Shown piece after piece: positions 25,289-34,586 of a stretch of 64,000 nucleotides of DNA (position 1 is the first letter of the stretch; the number at the start of each line of letters is the position of its first letter). The notes beneath the pieces were generated by a model that saw only the letters and a list, made by a program, of their open reading frames with translations, was not told where the DNA came from and ran no database searches. The DNA is taken from NCBI RefSeq assembly GCF_900102545.1, contig NZ_FNBN01000007.1, positions 57,247 through 121,246 of the forward strand. The letters are read 5' to 3'. The position numbers were made by a program, and so were the translations under genes. Source of the DNA: Chitinophaga filiformis (GTDB lineage Bacteria; Bacteroidota; Bacteroidia; Chitinophagales; Chitinophagaceae).

Positions 25289-26794
25289 ATGTCTAAGCGT
25301 TTTATGTCGATATGGTTCCGTCATCTGCTGACTGACTGGCATGTGCGCAGGCAACCGGGGTTGCAGGATATGCCCTTTGTGCTGACCACTCCTGTTCATG
25401 GCAGAATGATCATCACGTCGGCCAGTCCGGCGGCAGAGGCGCAAGGAATCAGGACTTCCATGTCACTGGCAGATGCCAAAGCCATTGTTTCTTCCCTGCA
25501 GGCATTTGATGATGAACCGGAACGAGGGACTCAGTTATTGAAAGCATTGGGCGAATGGTGTATCCGTTATACGCCTGTGGTAGGAATAGACCTGCCGGAT
25601 GGCCTGATACTGGATGTAAGCGGCTGTACACATCTCTGGGGAGGAGAACGGCCCTATCTGAAAGAACTCATTACAAAACTCCGTGCCATTGGTTATGATG
25701 TGCGCGGCGCTATGGCTGATACCATTGGAACAGCCTGGGCGGTGTCCCGTTACGGGAAAATTACCCCTATTATAAACAACGGAGAACAGGCGGACGCAAT
25801 AATGCGGTTGCCCCCAGCGGCTTTACGGCTTGAAGAAGATGTACTTGCCCGTTTGCAGAAACTGGGATTGTACCAGATTGGTAGTTTCATGAATATGCCG
25901 GGGTCTGTGTTACGCAGGCGTTTTGGGCAGCAATTGTTAATACGGCTTGGCCAGGCACTGGGATATGAAACAGAGGCTATTGAGCCGCTACATCCGATAC
26001 CGCCCTATGAAGAACGGTTGCCTTGTCTTGAACCGATCCGCACAGCTACGGGTATTGAAATAGCGCTAAAGGTACTGTTAGAGCAACTCTGTCTCCGTTT
26101 ACAGAAAGAAGGAAAAGGGCTGCGTACGGCTATCCTTAAAGGGTATCGTGTAGATAACAGGATGGTACAGACAGAGATCGGTACCAGTCGCGCGTCACAT
26201 CAACCGGAGCATCTTTTCCGGCTATTTGAGCTGAAAATACCAACGATAGAACCGGCGCTAGGTATTGAGCTGTTTACACTGGAAGCGTCAAAGGTGGAAG
26301 ACGTAGCATCGCTACAGGAGGCATTGTGGATCGGTAATCCTGGTTTAAAAGCGCCGGCGGTTTCAGAACTGTTGGACAGACTGGCGGGTAAGATCGGGGA
26401 AGACAGTATCCGCCGTTATCTGCCGGCTGAGCATTACTGGCCTGAACGGTCTATAAAGCAAGCCACTTCTCTTGAAGAAAAACCGGCTACGGTATGGCGT
26501 ACAGATAAGCCAAGACCGGTGCAATTGTTGTCTAAACCTGAGGCAATTGAAGTGACGGCGCCGATACCAGATTATCCCCCGATGCTATTCCGCTATAAAG
26601 GCAAACTGCACGAGATCAGGAAAGCAGACGGGCCGGAGCGGATAGAACGGGAATGGTGGCTGGATATGGATGGAGGAGAACACAGAGATTATTATACGGT
26701 GGAAGATACGGAAGGACAACGGTACTGGTTGTTCAGATCGGGACATTATTCGGGGAATCAATCCCAATGGTTTATTCATGGCTTTTTTGCATAG
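25289..26794 (+). CDS. imuB: ImuB, Y-family polymerase-like protein without catalytic acids
   Basis: This 501-residue member of the DinB/UmuC superfamily lacks the usual catalytic acids: the N-terminal segment reads MSIWFRHLLTDW instead of a D..AF motif, and the second site reads GLILDVSGCTHLWGGE. The little-finger region and a C-terminal extension (RPVQLLSKPE, then YRYKGKLHEI-type domain) follow. ImuB acts as an adaptor joining DnaE2 to the sliding clamp. The gene follows imuA directly and precedes dnaE2 by 15 bp. Confidence 0.9.
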   Translation: MSKRFMSIWFRHLLTDWHVRRQPGLQDMPFVLTTPVHGRMIITSASPAAEAQGIRTSMSLADAKAIVSSLQAFDDEPERGTQLLKALGEWCIRYTPVVGIDLPDGLILDVSGCTHLWGGERPYLKELITKLRAIGYDVRGAMADTIGTAWAVSRYGKITPIINNGEQADAIMRLPPAALRLEEDVLARLQKLGLYQIGSFMNMPGSVLRRRFGQQLLIRLGQALGYETEAIEPLHPIPPYEERLPCLEPIRTATGIEIALKVLLEQLCLRLQKEGKGLRTAILKGYRVDNRMVQTEIGTSRASHQPEHLFRLFELKIPTIEPALGIELFTLEASKVEDVASLQEALWIGNPGLKAPAVSELLDRLAGKIGEDSIRRYLPAEHYWPERSIKQATSLEEKPATVWRTDKPRPVQLLSKPEAIEVTAPIPDYPPMLFRYKGKLHEIRKADGPERIEREWWLDMDGGEHRDYYTVEDTEGQRYWLFRSGHYSGNQSQWFIHGFFA

Positions 26795-26809
26795 CTAAAG
26801 TGATGGTAT

Positions 26810-29800
26810 ATGGGCTATATTGATCTGCAGGTAACAAGTAATTTCAGCTTCCTACGGGGCGCCTCTCATCCGGAGGAGCTGGTAGAGCAGGCAGCGGATT
26901 ACGGGTATAAGGAGATTGCTATTACTGACAGGAATACGCTGGCCGGTATTGTGCGTGCGCATGTTGCTGCTAAAAAGAAGAACATGCGTATCATTGTCGG
27001 ATGCCGGCTCGATCTGATGGATGGTCCCAGCCTGCTGGCCTATCCTACTGATAAAGCTGCATATAGCAGGCTTTGCAGACTATTGACAACAGGAAACCTG
27101 CGTGCAGAAAAGGGTGATTGTCATCTGTACAAGAAAGACGTGTATGAGCATGCGGAAGGGATGAAATTCATTATTGTTCCGCCGGAACAACTAACAACCT
27201 CTTTCGATTTTGCTCCTCCCTTTAAAGAAGCATTGAAAGAATACAGTAAGCATTTAGGTAATCAGGTTTATCTGGCAACGACGCGTTCCTATCTGGGAGA
27301 TGATCAGAAGAAACTATACCAGCTTTCGCAGTTATCTTCAAGCTTTCATATTCCGCTGGTGGCCACCAATGATGTACATTATCATCATGCTGAACGTCGA
27401 CAGTTGCAGGATATACTGACCTGTGTGCGTGAAAAATGTACGATCTCCAATGCAGGGTTCCGGCTGCACCCCAATGCGGAAAGATATGTGAAACCCATTC
27501 CTGAAATGCACCGCCTGTTCCGTCAGTATCCTGATGCAGTCAAAAATACCCAGGAAATTGCGCAGGCCTGTCAGTTCTCGCTTGACAGTCTGCAATACGT
27601 CTATCCACAGGAACTTACGGAAGAAGGACGTACGCCACAGGAAGAGCTTACACATCTTGCGTGGAAAGGCGCCAGGGAGCGTTATGGTGATGAGATACCC
27701 GAGAAGATCTCAGCTGCTATTCATCATGAACTGACGTTTATAGCCGAGATGAATTATGCTTCTTATTTCCTGACGGTGCATGATATTGTGCGTTTTGCAC
27801 GGAAGCAAGATATTCTTTGTCAGGGACGCGGTTCTGCGGCTAATTCCACTGTTTGTTATTGTCTTGGTATCACTTCAGTAGATCCAACACAAATAGATCT
27901 CTTGTTTGAACGGTTCATTTCTTCCGCGCGTAATGAACCGCCTGATATTGATGTTGACTTTGAGCATGAACGCAGGGAGGAAGTCATGCAATATATCTAT
28001 AACAAGTACGGTCGTGACCGGGCGGCTATCGTTGCTACCGTCACTCAACAACATCACAAAGGAGCTATCAGGGACGTGGGAAAAGCGATGGGATTATCCG
28101 TAGATACGATCAACCGCTTATCTTCCTCTATCTGGCATCATTCGGATGAAGAATTTAGTGCACAGCGTGTTGCAGAACAGGGATTAGATACGAATGATCC
28201 GCATCTTAAGAAGGTCATGGAACTGACAGAACAGATGGTAGGCTTTCCCCGGCAGCTGGGGCAACATACCGGAGGCTTTGTTATTACGGCCGATAAGCTT
28301 TCCGACCTATGTCCTATTCTGAATGCGCGTATGGAGAACAGGACCTGTATTGAGTGGAATAAGGATGATATTGATGCACTTGGATTTCTTAAGATAGATG
28401 TGCTTGCGCTGGGAATGCTGACCTGTATCAGGAAAGCATTTGATCTTGCGAAAGCGCATCATAATGAAGATTTCACATTGGCTAACATACCGCAGGAAGA
28501 TCCTGAAGTATATAAAATGATCAGTCGTGCGGATACTATTGGTGTGTTTCAGATTGAAAGTCGTGCGCAGCAGTCTATGTTGCCACGGTTAAGACCTGAA
28601 AGATTCTATGATCTGGTCATTGAAGTAGCGATAGTGCGGCCAGGGCCTATACAAGGAGGCATGGTGCATCCTTATCTGCGCAGGCGCAATGGAGAAGAAG
28701 ATCCGGATTATCCTTCAGAAGAATTGAAAGGGATACTGAGCAAAACAATGGGTGTTCCTCTCTTCCAGGAACAGGCCATGCAGATCGCTATGGTAGCAGC
28801 AGATTTTTCGGCGGCTGAAGCTGATGAATTGCGTCGTAGTATGGCTACATTCAAGGCAAAGGGAATTGTCAGCAAATTCGAAAAGAAGCTGATAGAGGGC
28901 ATGAAAAAGAAGGGATACGATGAAGAATTTGCGCGTCGTATTTTCAAACAGCTGGAGGGTTTTGGTAGTTATGGATTCCCGGAGAGTCATGCCGCGAGTT
29001 TTGCGTTGTTGGTGTATGTATCCTCTTATCTTAAGTGTTTCTATCCTGATGTATTTGCCTGTGCACTACTGAATAGCATGCCTATGGGATTTTATCAACC
29101 AGCGCAGATTGTAAGTGATGCCCGTAAACATAATGTGGAAGTCAGGCCGGTGGATGTTAATCTCTCTAACTGGGATAATACTTTAGAGGAAATAGAATCA
29201 TCAAAGATATTAGAGCAATCAACAGATAAGAAAAAGAGTATAAAATGTTGCGCTTTACGGCTGGGATTCCGCCAGGTAAGAAGCTTACAGGAAGATGAAG
29301 TTAAAATGCTCATATCCGCCAGGAAAGCCCCCTTTACCAATATACTGTCTATCCGGGAGGCTGGTGTGTCGCAGACTGCCCTTGAAAAACTGGCTGATGC
29401 TGATGCTTTCAGGTCTTTAGGATTAGACCGGCGGCAAGCTTTATGGGAAATATCTGCCCTTGGTGACCGTCCTATCGGTATGTTTACCGGCAGCCCATCA
29501 GAAAGTGCGGTTGAAAAGCCGGTAAATCTTCCGAAGATGACAGATTCAGAACATGTGGTACATGATTATAGTGCATTGTCCTTGTCTTTAAAGGCACATC
29601 CTGTAAGCTTTGTCAGGGAGAAACTCAGCATGCTGCATATCAGGTCCGTCAGTGAGCTGGAGAGTATGACTGACGGCATGCCGGTTAGGGTAGCAGGTCT
29701 TATACTGGTGCGGCAACGCCCGGGAACAGCCAGTGGTATTTGCTTTATTACTATTGAGGATGAGACAGGCTGCGCTAACCTGGTAGTGTTTCAGAAACTC

Positions 29801-30076
29801 TACCAGCAATTCAGGAAAGAGATCCTGCAATCCAAACTGCTGATGGTAGAAGGGAAAGTGCAACGTGAAGGAGAAGTGATTCATGTTATTGTAAAGCGTT
29901 GCTATAACTTAACGAAGTTATTGCATCAGCTGACGGCGGTAAAAGAAGAAAATATGTCAGAGGCCTTGTCAGCAGCGGAAATGGAGAACGGCCTACTCTT
30001 TACTGAAGATAAACCAGCAGAAACTCAGGGAGATACGCAGGAGATCAGGATTCCGGGCGCAAGGAATTTCAGGTAG
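26810..30076 (+). CDS. dnaE2: Error-prone DNA polymerase DnaE2 (ImuC)
   Basis: This 1088-residue C-family polymerase has an N-terminal PHP domain (LQVTSNFSFLRGASHPEEL, TDRNTLAGIVRAH), the catalytic segment PDIDVDF (378-384, acids D381 and D383 with a third downstream) and GRGSAANSTVCYCLGI just before it. Helix-hairpin-helix and OB-fold regions (VRVAGLILVRQRPGTASG) close the protein. This length and layout are those of DnaE2, which performs mutagenic lesion bypass with ImuB. It is the third gene of the cassette. Confidence 0.95.
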   Translation: MGYIDLQVTSNFSFLRGASHPEELVEQAADYGYKEIAITDRNTLAGIVRAHVAAKKKNMRIIVGCRLDLMDGPSLLAYPTDKAAYSRLCRLLTTGNLRAEKGDCHLYKKDVYEHAEGMKFIIVPPEQLTTSFDFAPPFKEALKEYSKHLGNQVYLATTRSYLGDDQKKLYQLSQLSSSFHIPLVATNDVHYHHAERRQLQDILTCVREKCTISNAGFRLHPNAERYVKPIPEMHRLFRQYPDAVKNTQEIAQACQFSLDSLQYVYPQELTEEGRTPQEELTHLAWKGARERYGDEIPEKISAAIHHELTFIAEMNYASYFLTVHDIVRFARKQDILCQGRGSAANSTVCYCLGITSVDPTQIDLLFERFISSARNEPPDIDVDFEHERREEVMQYIYNKYGRDRAAIVATVTQQHHKGAIRDVGKAMGLSVDTINRLSSSIWHHSDEEFSAQRVAEQGLDTNDPHLKKVMELTEQMVGFPRQLGQHTGGFVITADKLSDLCPILNARMENRTCIEWNKDDIDALGFLKIDVLALGMLTCIRKAFDLAKAHHNEDFTLANIPQEDPEVYKMISRADTIGVFQIESRAQQSMLPRLRPERFYDLVIEVAIVRPGPIQGGMVHPYLRRRNGEEDPDYPSEELKGILSKTMGVPLFQEQAMQIAMVAADFSAAEADELRRSMATFKAKGIVSKFEKKLIEGMKKKGYDEEFARRIFKQLEGFGSYGFPESHAASFALLVYVSSYLKCFYPDVFACALLNSMPMGFYQPAQIVSDARKHNVEVRPVDVNLSNWDNTLEEIESSKILEQSTDKKKSIKCCALRLGFRQVRSLQEDEVKMLISARKAPFTNILSIREAGVSQTALEKLADADAFRSLGLDRRQALWEISALGDRPIGMFTGSPSESAVEKPVNLPKMTDSEHVVHDYSALSLSLKAHPVSFVREKLSMLHIRSVSELESMTDGMPVRVAGLILVRQRPGTASGICFITIEDETGCANLVVFQKLYQQFRKEILQSKLLMVEGKVQREGEVIHVIVKRCYNLTKLLHQLTAVKEENMSEALSAAEMENGLLFTEDKPAETQGDTQEIRIPGARNFR

Positions 30077-30145
30077 TCTGGCAGCGTTTTACGAATTGGC
30101 AGGATATATGCAGATATAATGGTATCTTTTGTTAAAACGCCATCA

Positions 30146-30550
30146 ATGAAGAAGTATTTTGCCCTGTTGCTAGTTTCGCTGTCTGGTATTATGACACAGA
30201 GTTATGCCCAGTATGACGATCCTGCAACTTTTGCTGATATGATCTCAAAGGAATGGAAGCTACAGTTTTATGGAGAGAGCGGTAAAAAACAGGCACCTTC
30301 TTCCAAACAGCAGGAAGACAGAATGATCTTTTACAAAGACAACCGTGTATTATCTATTGAAAACGGGAAAAAAGAGACTGGCAACTGGCAATATGATCCC
30401 AGCAAAAAGCTGTTAACGATCACTGATAACCAGACCAGGGAACAGACCCAGTTCCAGGTGATAAAACTGAACGAGGCGCAGTTCGTAGTTGGCTATAAGG
30501 ACCCTGAAGGCGTCCTGCTGGAGATACATATGCTGCCAGTTAAAAAATAG
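30146..30550 (+). CDS. Secreted lipocalin-like small protein
   Basis: The start chosen is the ATG at 30146, giving 134 residues with a signal peptide (MKKYFALLLVSLSGIMTQSY, cut near AQ); the frame opens nine codons upstream. The mature part has W...FYGESGKK, MIFYKDNRVLSIENGKKETG and NWQYDPSKKLLTITDN, as in Bacteroidota lipocalin-like proteins. The function is unknown. Its stop abuts the stop of the convergent xth gene with no base between them. Confidence 0.65.
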   Translation: MKKYFALLLVSLSGIMTQSYAQYDDPATFADMISKEWKLQFYGESGKKQAPSSKQQEDRMIFYKDNRVLSIENGKKETGNWQYDPSKKLLTITDNQTREQTQFQVIKLNEAQFVVGYKDPEGVLLEIHMLPVKK

Positions 30551-31330
30551 TTACTTTCCCGTTACTTCGATCCATACAGGCGCATGATCGCTTGATTTTT
30601 CCCAGCCGCGCACATCACGGTCAACTCCTGCCGCTTTGAGGCGCTTATCGAAATGAGGACTCAGCAGGAAGTGGTCAATACGCAAACCGGCATCACGGCC
30701 GTAGGCGTTCCTGAAATAATCCCAGAAAGTATAGATCTTTTGATCAGGGTATAGTTTGCGGATAGCATCTGTCCAGCCCTGTGACATCAACTCCTGGAAA
30801 GCTGCCCGCGTTTCCGGCCTGAAGAGGGCATCGTCGACCCAGCGTTCTGGTTTATAAACGTCCTGTTCTGTGGGAATGACGTTATAATCGCCTGTGAGTA
30901 TTACCGGGAAATCTTTCGACAGCAATTCTTTTGAGTGGGCGATCAGGCGGTTGAACCAATTCAGCTTATAATCAAATTTGAGACCTGGTGCAGGATTACC
31001 ATTCGGCAGATACAGACATCCCAGCAGGAAGTCGCCGTTGATGACAGCTTCTATATACCGGCTATGGGTATCCTCCTCATCGCCGGGCAGTGCACGTCTC
31101 ACCTCTTCCACCTGTGCATTGCGGCTTAAAATCGCCACCCCATTCCAGCTTTTCTGTCCGTGCCAGATGGCATTGTAACCAGCATCTTTTATAGCCGCTT
31201 CTGGAAATTTCTCCTGCGGAGCTTTCAGCTCCTGCAGACAGACAACATCCGGCTGTTTTTCTTCCAGCCAGCGGAGTAAGACAGGTAAGCGTCCGTTGAC
31301 GCCATTGACATTATAAGTAGCTATCTTCAT
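30551..31330 (-). CDS. xth: Exodeoxyribonuclease III
   Basis: This 259-residue AP endonuclease/3' exonuclease of the ExoIII family repairs abasic sites and blocked 3' ends. Active-site residues are visible: N7 in TYNVNGVNGR, E34 in CLQELK, D148 and N150 in LTGDYNVIP, and D248-H249 in SSDHAPVW. Length is normal. It is convergent with the lipocalin-like gene and adjacent to the mutagenesis cassette, but on the other strand, so it is probably not co-regulated. Confidence 0.95.
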   Translation of the reverse strand: MKIATYNVNGVNGRLPVLLRWLEEKQPDVVCLQELKAPQEKFPEAAIKDAGYNAIWHGQKSWNGVAILSRNAQVEEVRRALPGDEEDTHSRYIEAVINGDFLLGCLYLPNGNPAPGLKFDYKLNWFNRLIAHSKELLSKDFPVILTGDYNVIPTEQDVYKPERWVDDALFRPETRAAFQELMSQGWTDAIRKLYPDQKIYTFWDYFRNAYGRDAGLRIDHFLLSPHFDKRLKAAGVDRDVRGWEKSSDHAPVWIEVTGK

Positions 31331-31543
31331 AATAATTGTCTTGGTTCAATTGCGTATTTGCTTCCGCAGCGAAGATAAGGGTTATGAAAGATCATACCGT
31401 CAGACTGAACTTTGTTATGGCAGGTCCTTCCTACTGAAGTTAGCATATGTATGCAATTTTAAAAATATTAATTTGTTTAAATTGATCCTTAAAGACTATT
31501 ATGGCAATTTAGCTGAGATATAAAAAGGCCATAAATTTGCAGC

Positions 31544-32392
31544 ATGGAACATCTGCTGAAACATTTCTTTTCGAAGACGATAGGATGCCTGGATTTCGAC
31601 ACCAGCACGGCCAACGATATCAGGTATGAAGATTATAATTCCTTTATTAAGATACTCTTCATTGAAGCGGGCGCCGAGGTAATGGTGGATTTCCGGGAAT
31701 ATACACTGGAACAGGACGCACTGTTCTTTATAAAGGATGGTCAGTGGTATAAATTCTCCGGTAAGGGAACCTTATTATATTATAACCGTGATTTCTACTG
31801 TGTACAGATCCATGATAAGGAAGTAGCCTGTGATGGACTCCTATATAATAATGTGTATGAAATACCCGTGGTATTCCTGGATGCGGAAGCTTCCCGGCAG
31901 GCCAGGCAGCTGATACTGGAAATAAAACATGAAGCGCTCAATGAGGAGAGCAATATGGAAGAAATGATCCGTATTTTCCTGAAGCAACTCATTATACGTT
32001 CCACCCGCATGTGGAAGAAAGCACATGACCTGGCAGACAGCAGTGTAGCGCAGGAAGTGGAGTTCATAAGGAAATTCAGTCAGTTGGTGGAAGCTCATTA
32101 TACAACTCATCATAACGTAGCCGACTATGCCAACCTGCTAAATATCACCCCGAAAGCGCTGAGTAAAAGGATTTCGAGGCATAGTCCGAAAAGCCCTAAT
32201 GATATTATCAAGGAACGTATTATCCTGGAAGCGAAAAGGCTGCTGATACATACAGATCTCAGTGTAAAAGAGATCGGTTACAAGCTGGGATATGAAGATC
32301 CTTCTTATTTTGTACGTCTTTTTACCAATCAGGTGGATACCTCTCCCCTCCTTTTCCGAAAAAAATACACAGAGGGGGAAAAAGTACAATAA
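31544..32392 (+). CDS. AraC family transcriptional regulator
   Basis: This 282-residue protein has an N-terminal effector domain (about 10-160) and a C-terminal AraC double HTH (about 185-282: NVADYANLLNITPKALSKRI, LSVKEIGYKLGYEDPSYFVR). It is encoded just before a secreted esterase-like gene in the same direction, with a separate promoter between them. Regulation of that gene is likely. The ligand is unknown. Confidence 0.85.
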   Translation: MEHLLKHFFSKTIGCLDFDTSTANDIRYEDYNSFIKILFIEAGAEVMVDFREYTLEQDALFFIKDGQWYKFSGKGTLLYYNRDFYCVQIHDKEVACDGLLYNNVYEIPVVFLDAEASRQARQLILEIKHEALNEESNMEEMIRIFLKQLIIRSTRMWKKAHDLADSSVAQEVEFIRKFSQLVEAHYTTHHNVADYANLLNITPKALSKRISRHSPKSPNDIIKERIILEAKRLLIHTDLSVKEIGYKLGYEDPSYFVRLFTNQVDTSPLLFRKKYTEGEKVQ

Positions 32393-32409
32393 CTGTCGTC
32401 ATTCGTGCA

Positions 32410-32440
32410 TTGTTCCCCTTTGCCAGCTGTAGTAGTTTTG
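32410..32440 (+). promoter_or_regulatory. Bacteroidota-type promoter of the esterase-like gene
   Basis: TTG at 32410-32412 and TAGTTTTG at 32433-32440 (20 nt between) fit the -33/-7 pattern. The gene starts at 32480. Confidence 0.6.
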
Positions 32441-32479
32441 TGTTATCAAATTAAAACAATCACATCAACAACACACAAA

Positions 32480-33508
32480 ATGAAAAAGCAAGTACTTTCA
32501 CTCGTAGCTTCAACCTTATTAAGTATAGGCGCAATAGCACAGAATGTAAATCCAGACAATGATCCCAACATTGACAGTCATACCAAAGCGTTCCTGCATG
32601 CTTTAAACAACAGCGGTGGCGCTCCTCTGGAAACATTATCTCCTAAAGATGCCCGTGCGGTATTAGTTGGCGCACAATCGAGCGTGAAAGTGGATATTTC
32701 CGGTATTACAGTAAGTGAAAAGACGATTACACAGGACGGACAGACTGTAAAGCTGCATATCGTTCGCCCGGAAGGTGCTAAAGGTGTATTGCCGGTATTT
32801 ATGTTCTTCCATGGTGGTGGATGGGTATTAGGTGATTTCCCTACTCACCAGCGCCTGGTACGCGACCTGGTAGTAACATCCGGAGCTGCCGCAGTATTTG
32901 TTGACTATACACCTTCTCCTGAAGCACATTATCCGGTGGCTATCAATCAGGCTTATGCAGCCACCAAATGGGTAGCGGCTAACGGCAAAGAAATTAATGT
33001 AGATGGAAAACGTCTGGCAGTAGTTGGTAACAGTGTGGGTGGTAATATGGCAGCTGTGGTAGCGTTGATGGCGAAAGACAAAAATGGTCCGGCCATTAAA
33101 TTGCAGATACTTTTATGGCCTGTTACAGACGCTAACTTTGAGACCGGTTCTTATAACCAGTTTGCAGAACAGCGCTTCCTGACAAAAAATATGATGAAAT
33201 GGTTCTGGGATAATTATACGACAGATCAGGCAGCAAGAAAAGAGATTTATGCTTCACCGTTACAGGCAACACTGGAACAGCTGAAAGGCTTACCTCCGGC
33301 ACTGGTGCAGACTGCAGAGAATGATGTATTGCGTGATGAAGGCGAAGCATATGCCCGCAAAATGGATGCTGCAGGTGTGAAGGTTACTATGGTAAGATAC
33401 AATGGCGCCATCCATGATTATGGTCTGCTGAATCCTATCGCAAACACTCCGACTACACGTTCAGCTATGTTGCAGGCAGGAAATGAATTGAAGATTTATC
33501 TGAAATAA
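32480..33508 (+). CDS. Secreted alpha/beta hydrolase, HSL-type esterase
   Basis: This 342-residue protein has a signal peptide (MKKQVLSLVASTLLSIGAIA, cut near QN). The oxyanion motif is HGGGW at 111-115 and the nucleophile is S185 in VVGNSVGGNM. The acid and base lie in TAENDVLRDEG and AIHDYG. This is the hormone-sensitive-lipase/carboxylesterase layout (Aes-like). It probably hydrolyses small acyl esters in the periplasm. The frame opens 25 codons earlier, but the promoter at 32433 and the signal peptide support the ATG at 32480. Confidence 0.88.
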   Translation: MKKQVLSLVASTLLSIGAIAQNVNPDNDPNIDSHTKAFLHALNNSGGAPLETLSPKDARAVLVGAQSSVKVDISGITVSEKTITQDGQTVKLHIVRPEGAKGVLPVFMFFHGGGWVLGDFPTHQRLVRDLVVTSGAAAVFVDYTPSPEAHYPVAINQAYAATKWVAANGKEINVDGKRLAVVGNSVGGNMAAVVALMAKDKNGPAIKLQILLWPVTDANFETGSYNQFAEQRFLTKNMMKWFWDNYTTDQAARKEIYASPLQATLEQLKGLPPALVQTAENDVLRDEGEAYARKMDAAGVKVTMVRYNGAIHDYGLLNPIANTPTTRSAMLQAGNELKIYLK

Positions 33509-33528
33509 GCGACGGTTCAAAGGGAAAG

Positions 33529-33578
33529 GGTAGCCTCTGACAGCATGTGGAATGCAGTCAGGGGCTACCTCCGTTTTA
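33529..33578 (+). terminator. Terminator after the esterase-like gene
   Basis: GGTAGCC-T-CTGAC (33529-33541) pairs with GTCAG-G-GGCTACC (33557-33569), followed by TCCGTTTTATAT. It is a strong stem 20 bp after the stop. Confidence 0.8.
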
Positions 33579-33818
33579 TATATTCGTTATAGTTAGGAGG
33601 GGGAAAATTGATTTTTTTAACTTGGAGTTAACGAAATCCCGGGAGGGATGATGTATATTTGGAGTGTTGAAGAGTTATCCTTTCTACACGAGTTATTGTT
33701 GTTGTTTTACGTTCACACCATTTTACAGACCCATTAATGCTGGCATTTATGATGCTCCTGCATTATTTAATTATTGTAAAATTAAAATTATTGACAAACT
33801 TGTAAACAACACAAAAAT
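33579..33818. other. Upstream region of a two-gene unit
   Basis: TATATTTG at 33654-33661 resembles a -7 box, which would give a leader of about 150 nt before the small gene at 33819. No -33 box at the right distance and no RNA gene were seen. Confidence 0.35.
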
Positions 33819-34043
33819 ATGTTCTTATTCGAACCTGTAGTACCCAAATTTAAACCTGTCGAATTTATACCCAAATTCGACGAAGAGAGAATACTGAGTC
33901 CTTACCAGTTTGATAAACTCGTAAAAACCAATATGGACGCTATTTTAACTGCTAAGTTTGTGCCGCCTCCATTGGGCAGCAACCAGATCCTTGGGCATGT
34001 ACGGGTTAAGTTTAAACCGGGGTACCGATATACTACCATTTAA
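33819..34043 (+). CDS. Small hypothetical protein
   Basis: This 74-residue protein shows PVVPKFKPVEFIPKFDEERI at the start and GHVRVKFKPGYRYTTI at the end, rich in Phe, Pro and Lys, with no signal peptide or membrane helix. I do not recognise it. It is followed after 11 bp by a small membrane protein gene, so the two are probably one unit. It has an ATG start, a plausible leader and coding-like composition, but no family evidence. Confidence 0.5.
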   Translation: MFLFEPVVPKFKPVEFIPKFDEERILSPYQFDKLVKTNMDAILTAKFVPPPLGSNQILGHVRVKFKPGYRYTTI

Positions 34044-34054
34044 ACCAGTTCAAA

Positions 34055-34492
34055 ATGTCTGATTCTAATATCCCTATCCATGATAATAATCCAAATGATC
34101 GCCGTAATCCACCCGATGCCGGATTATTACGGGAGATGGCTGCCAGTCATAAAGAAGAGATCAAATGCAGACAACAGGAATTGTCAATCCGGCTCAAAGA
34201 AATCAGTATGGCACACGAGCTTTCCATGAGAAACATTGATATACATATTGAACACATGAGGAATACGCCAAAATATGTATTCAGAAACCGGTTGCTGATC
34301 TTTTTTCTGATCATCGCTGTCTTACTTATTATGGTCTCTTTCTTTGTCTATTGCCTTTATAGTGGTAATAAAGAAATAGTAATGCGGGTGATGGAAATAG
34401 TGGTTACTGCGCTTTTGAGTGGCGGCAGTGGTTATGTGGTGGGGAGAACAAAAAAAGAACAACCTGCTGTAGCAACGGCAGGACCTGCGTAG
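34055..34492 (+). CDS. Small membrane protein with cytoplasmic coiled coil, unknown function
   Basis: This 145-residue protein has a charged N-terminal half with a predicted coiled coil (about 22-70: LLREMAASHKEEIKCRQQEL, SIRLKEISMAHELSMRNIDI). Two membrane segments follow (about 81-104 and 112-132), then a basic tail. The topology resembles DUF2335-type or other small two-helix membrane proteins, but I cannot place it in a family. It pairs with the 74-residue gene 11 bp upstream. Confidence 0.6.
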   Translation: MSDSNIPIHDNNPNDRRNPPDAGLLREMAASHKEEIKCRQQELSIRLKEISMAHELSMRNIDIHIEHMRNTPKYVFRNRLLIFFLIIAVLLIMVSFFVYCLYSGNKEIVMRVMEIVVTALLSGGSGYVVGRTKKEQPAVATAGPA

Positions 34493-34586
34493 GCCTGCGT
34501 GGCAGATTTCTTTCAATGCTGCTTCGCAGCAGTCAGTAAGATCGAAAACGAATAAGTATTATATTTGGTAACACCAAAACCCGGAT

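Noticed and set aside
31532..31539. TAAATTTG box just before the AraC gene at 31544
   Set aside because: It is only 4 bp from the start codon, which would put the transcription start inside or after the ATG.
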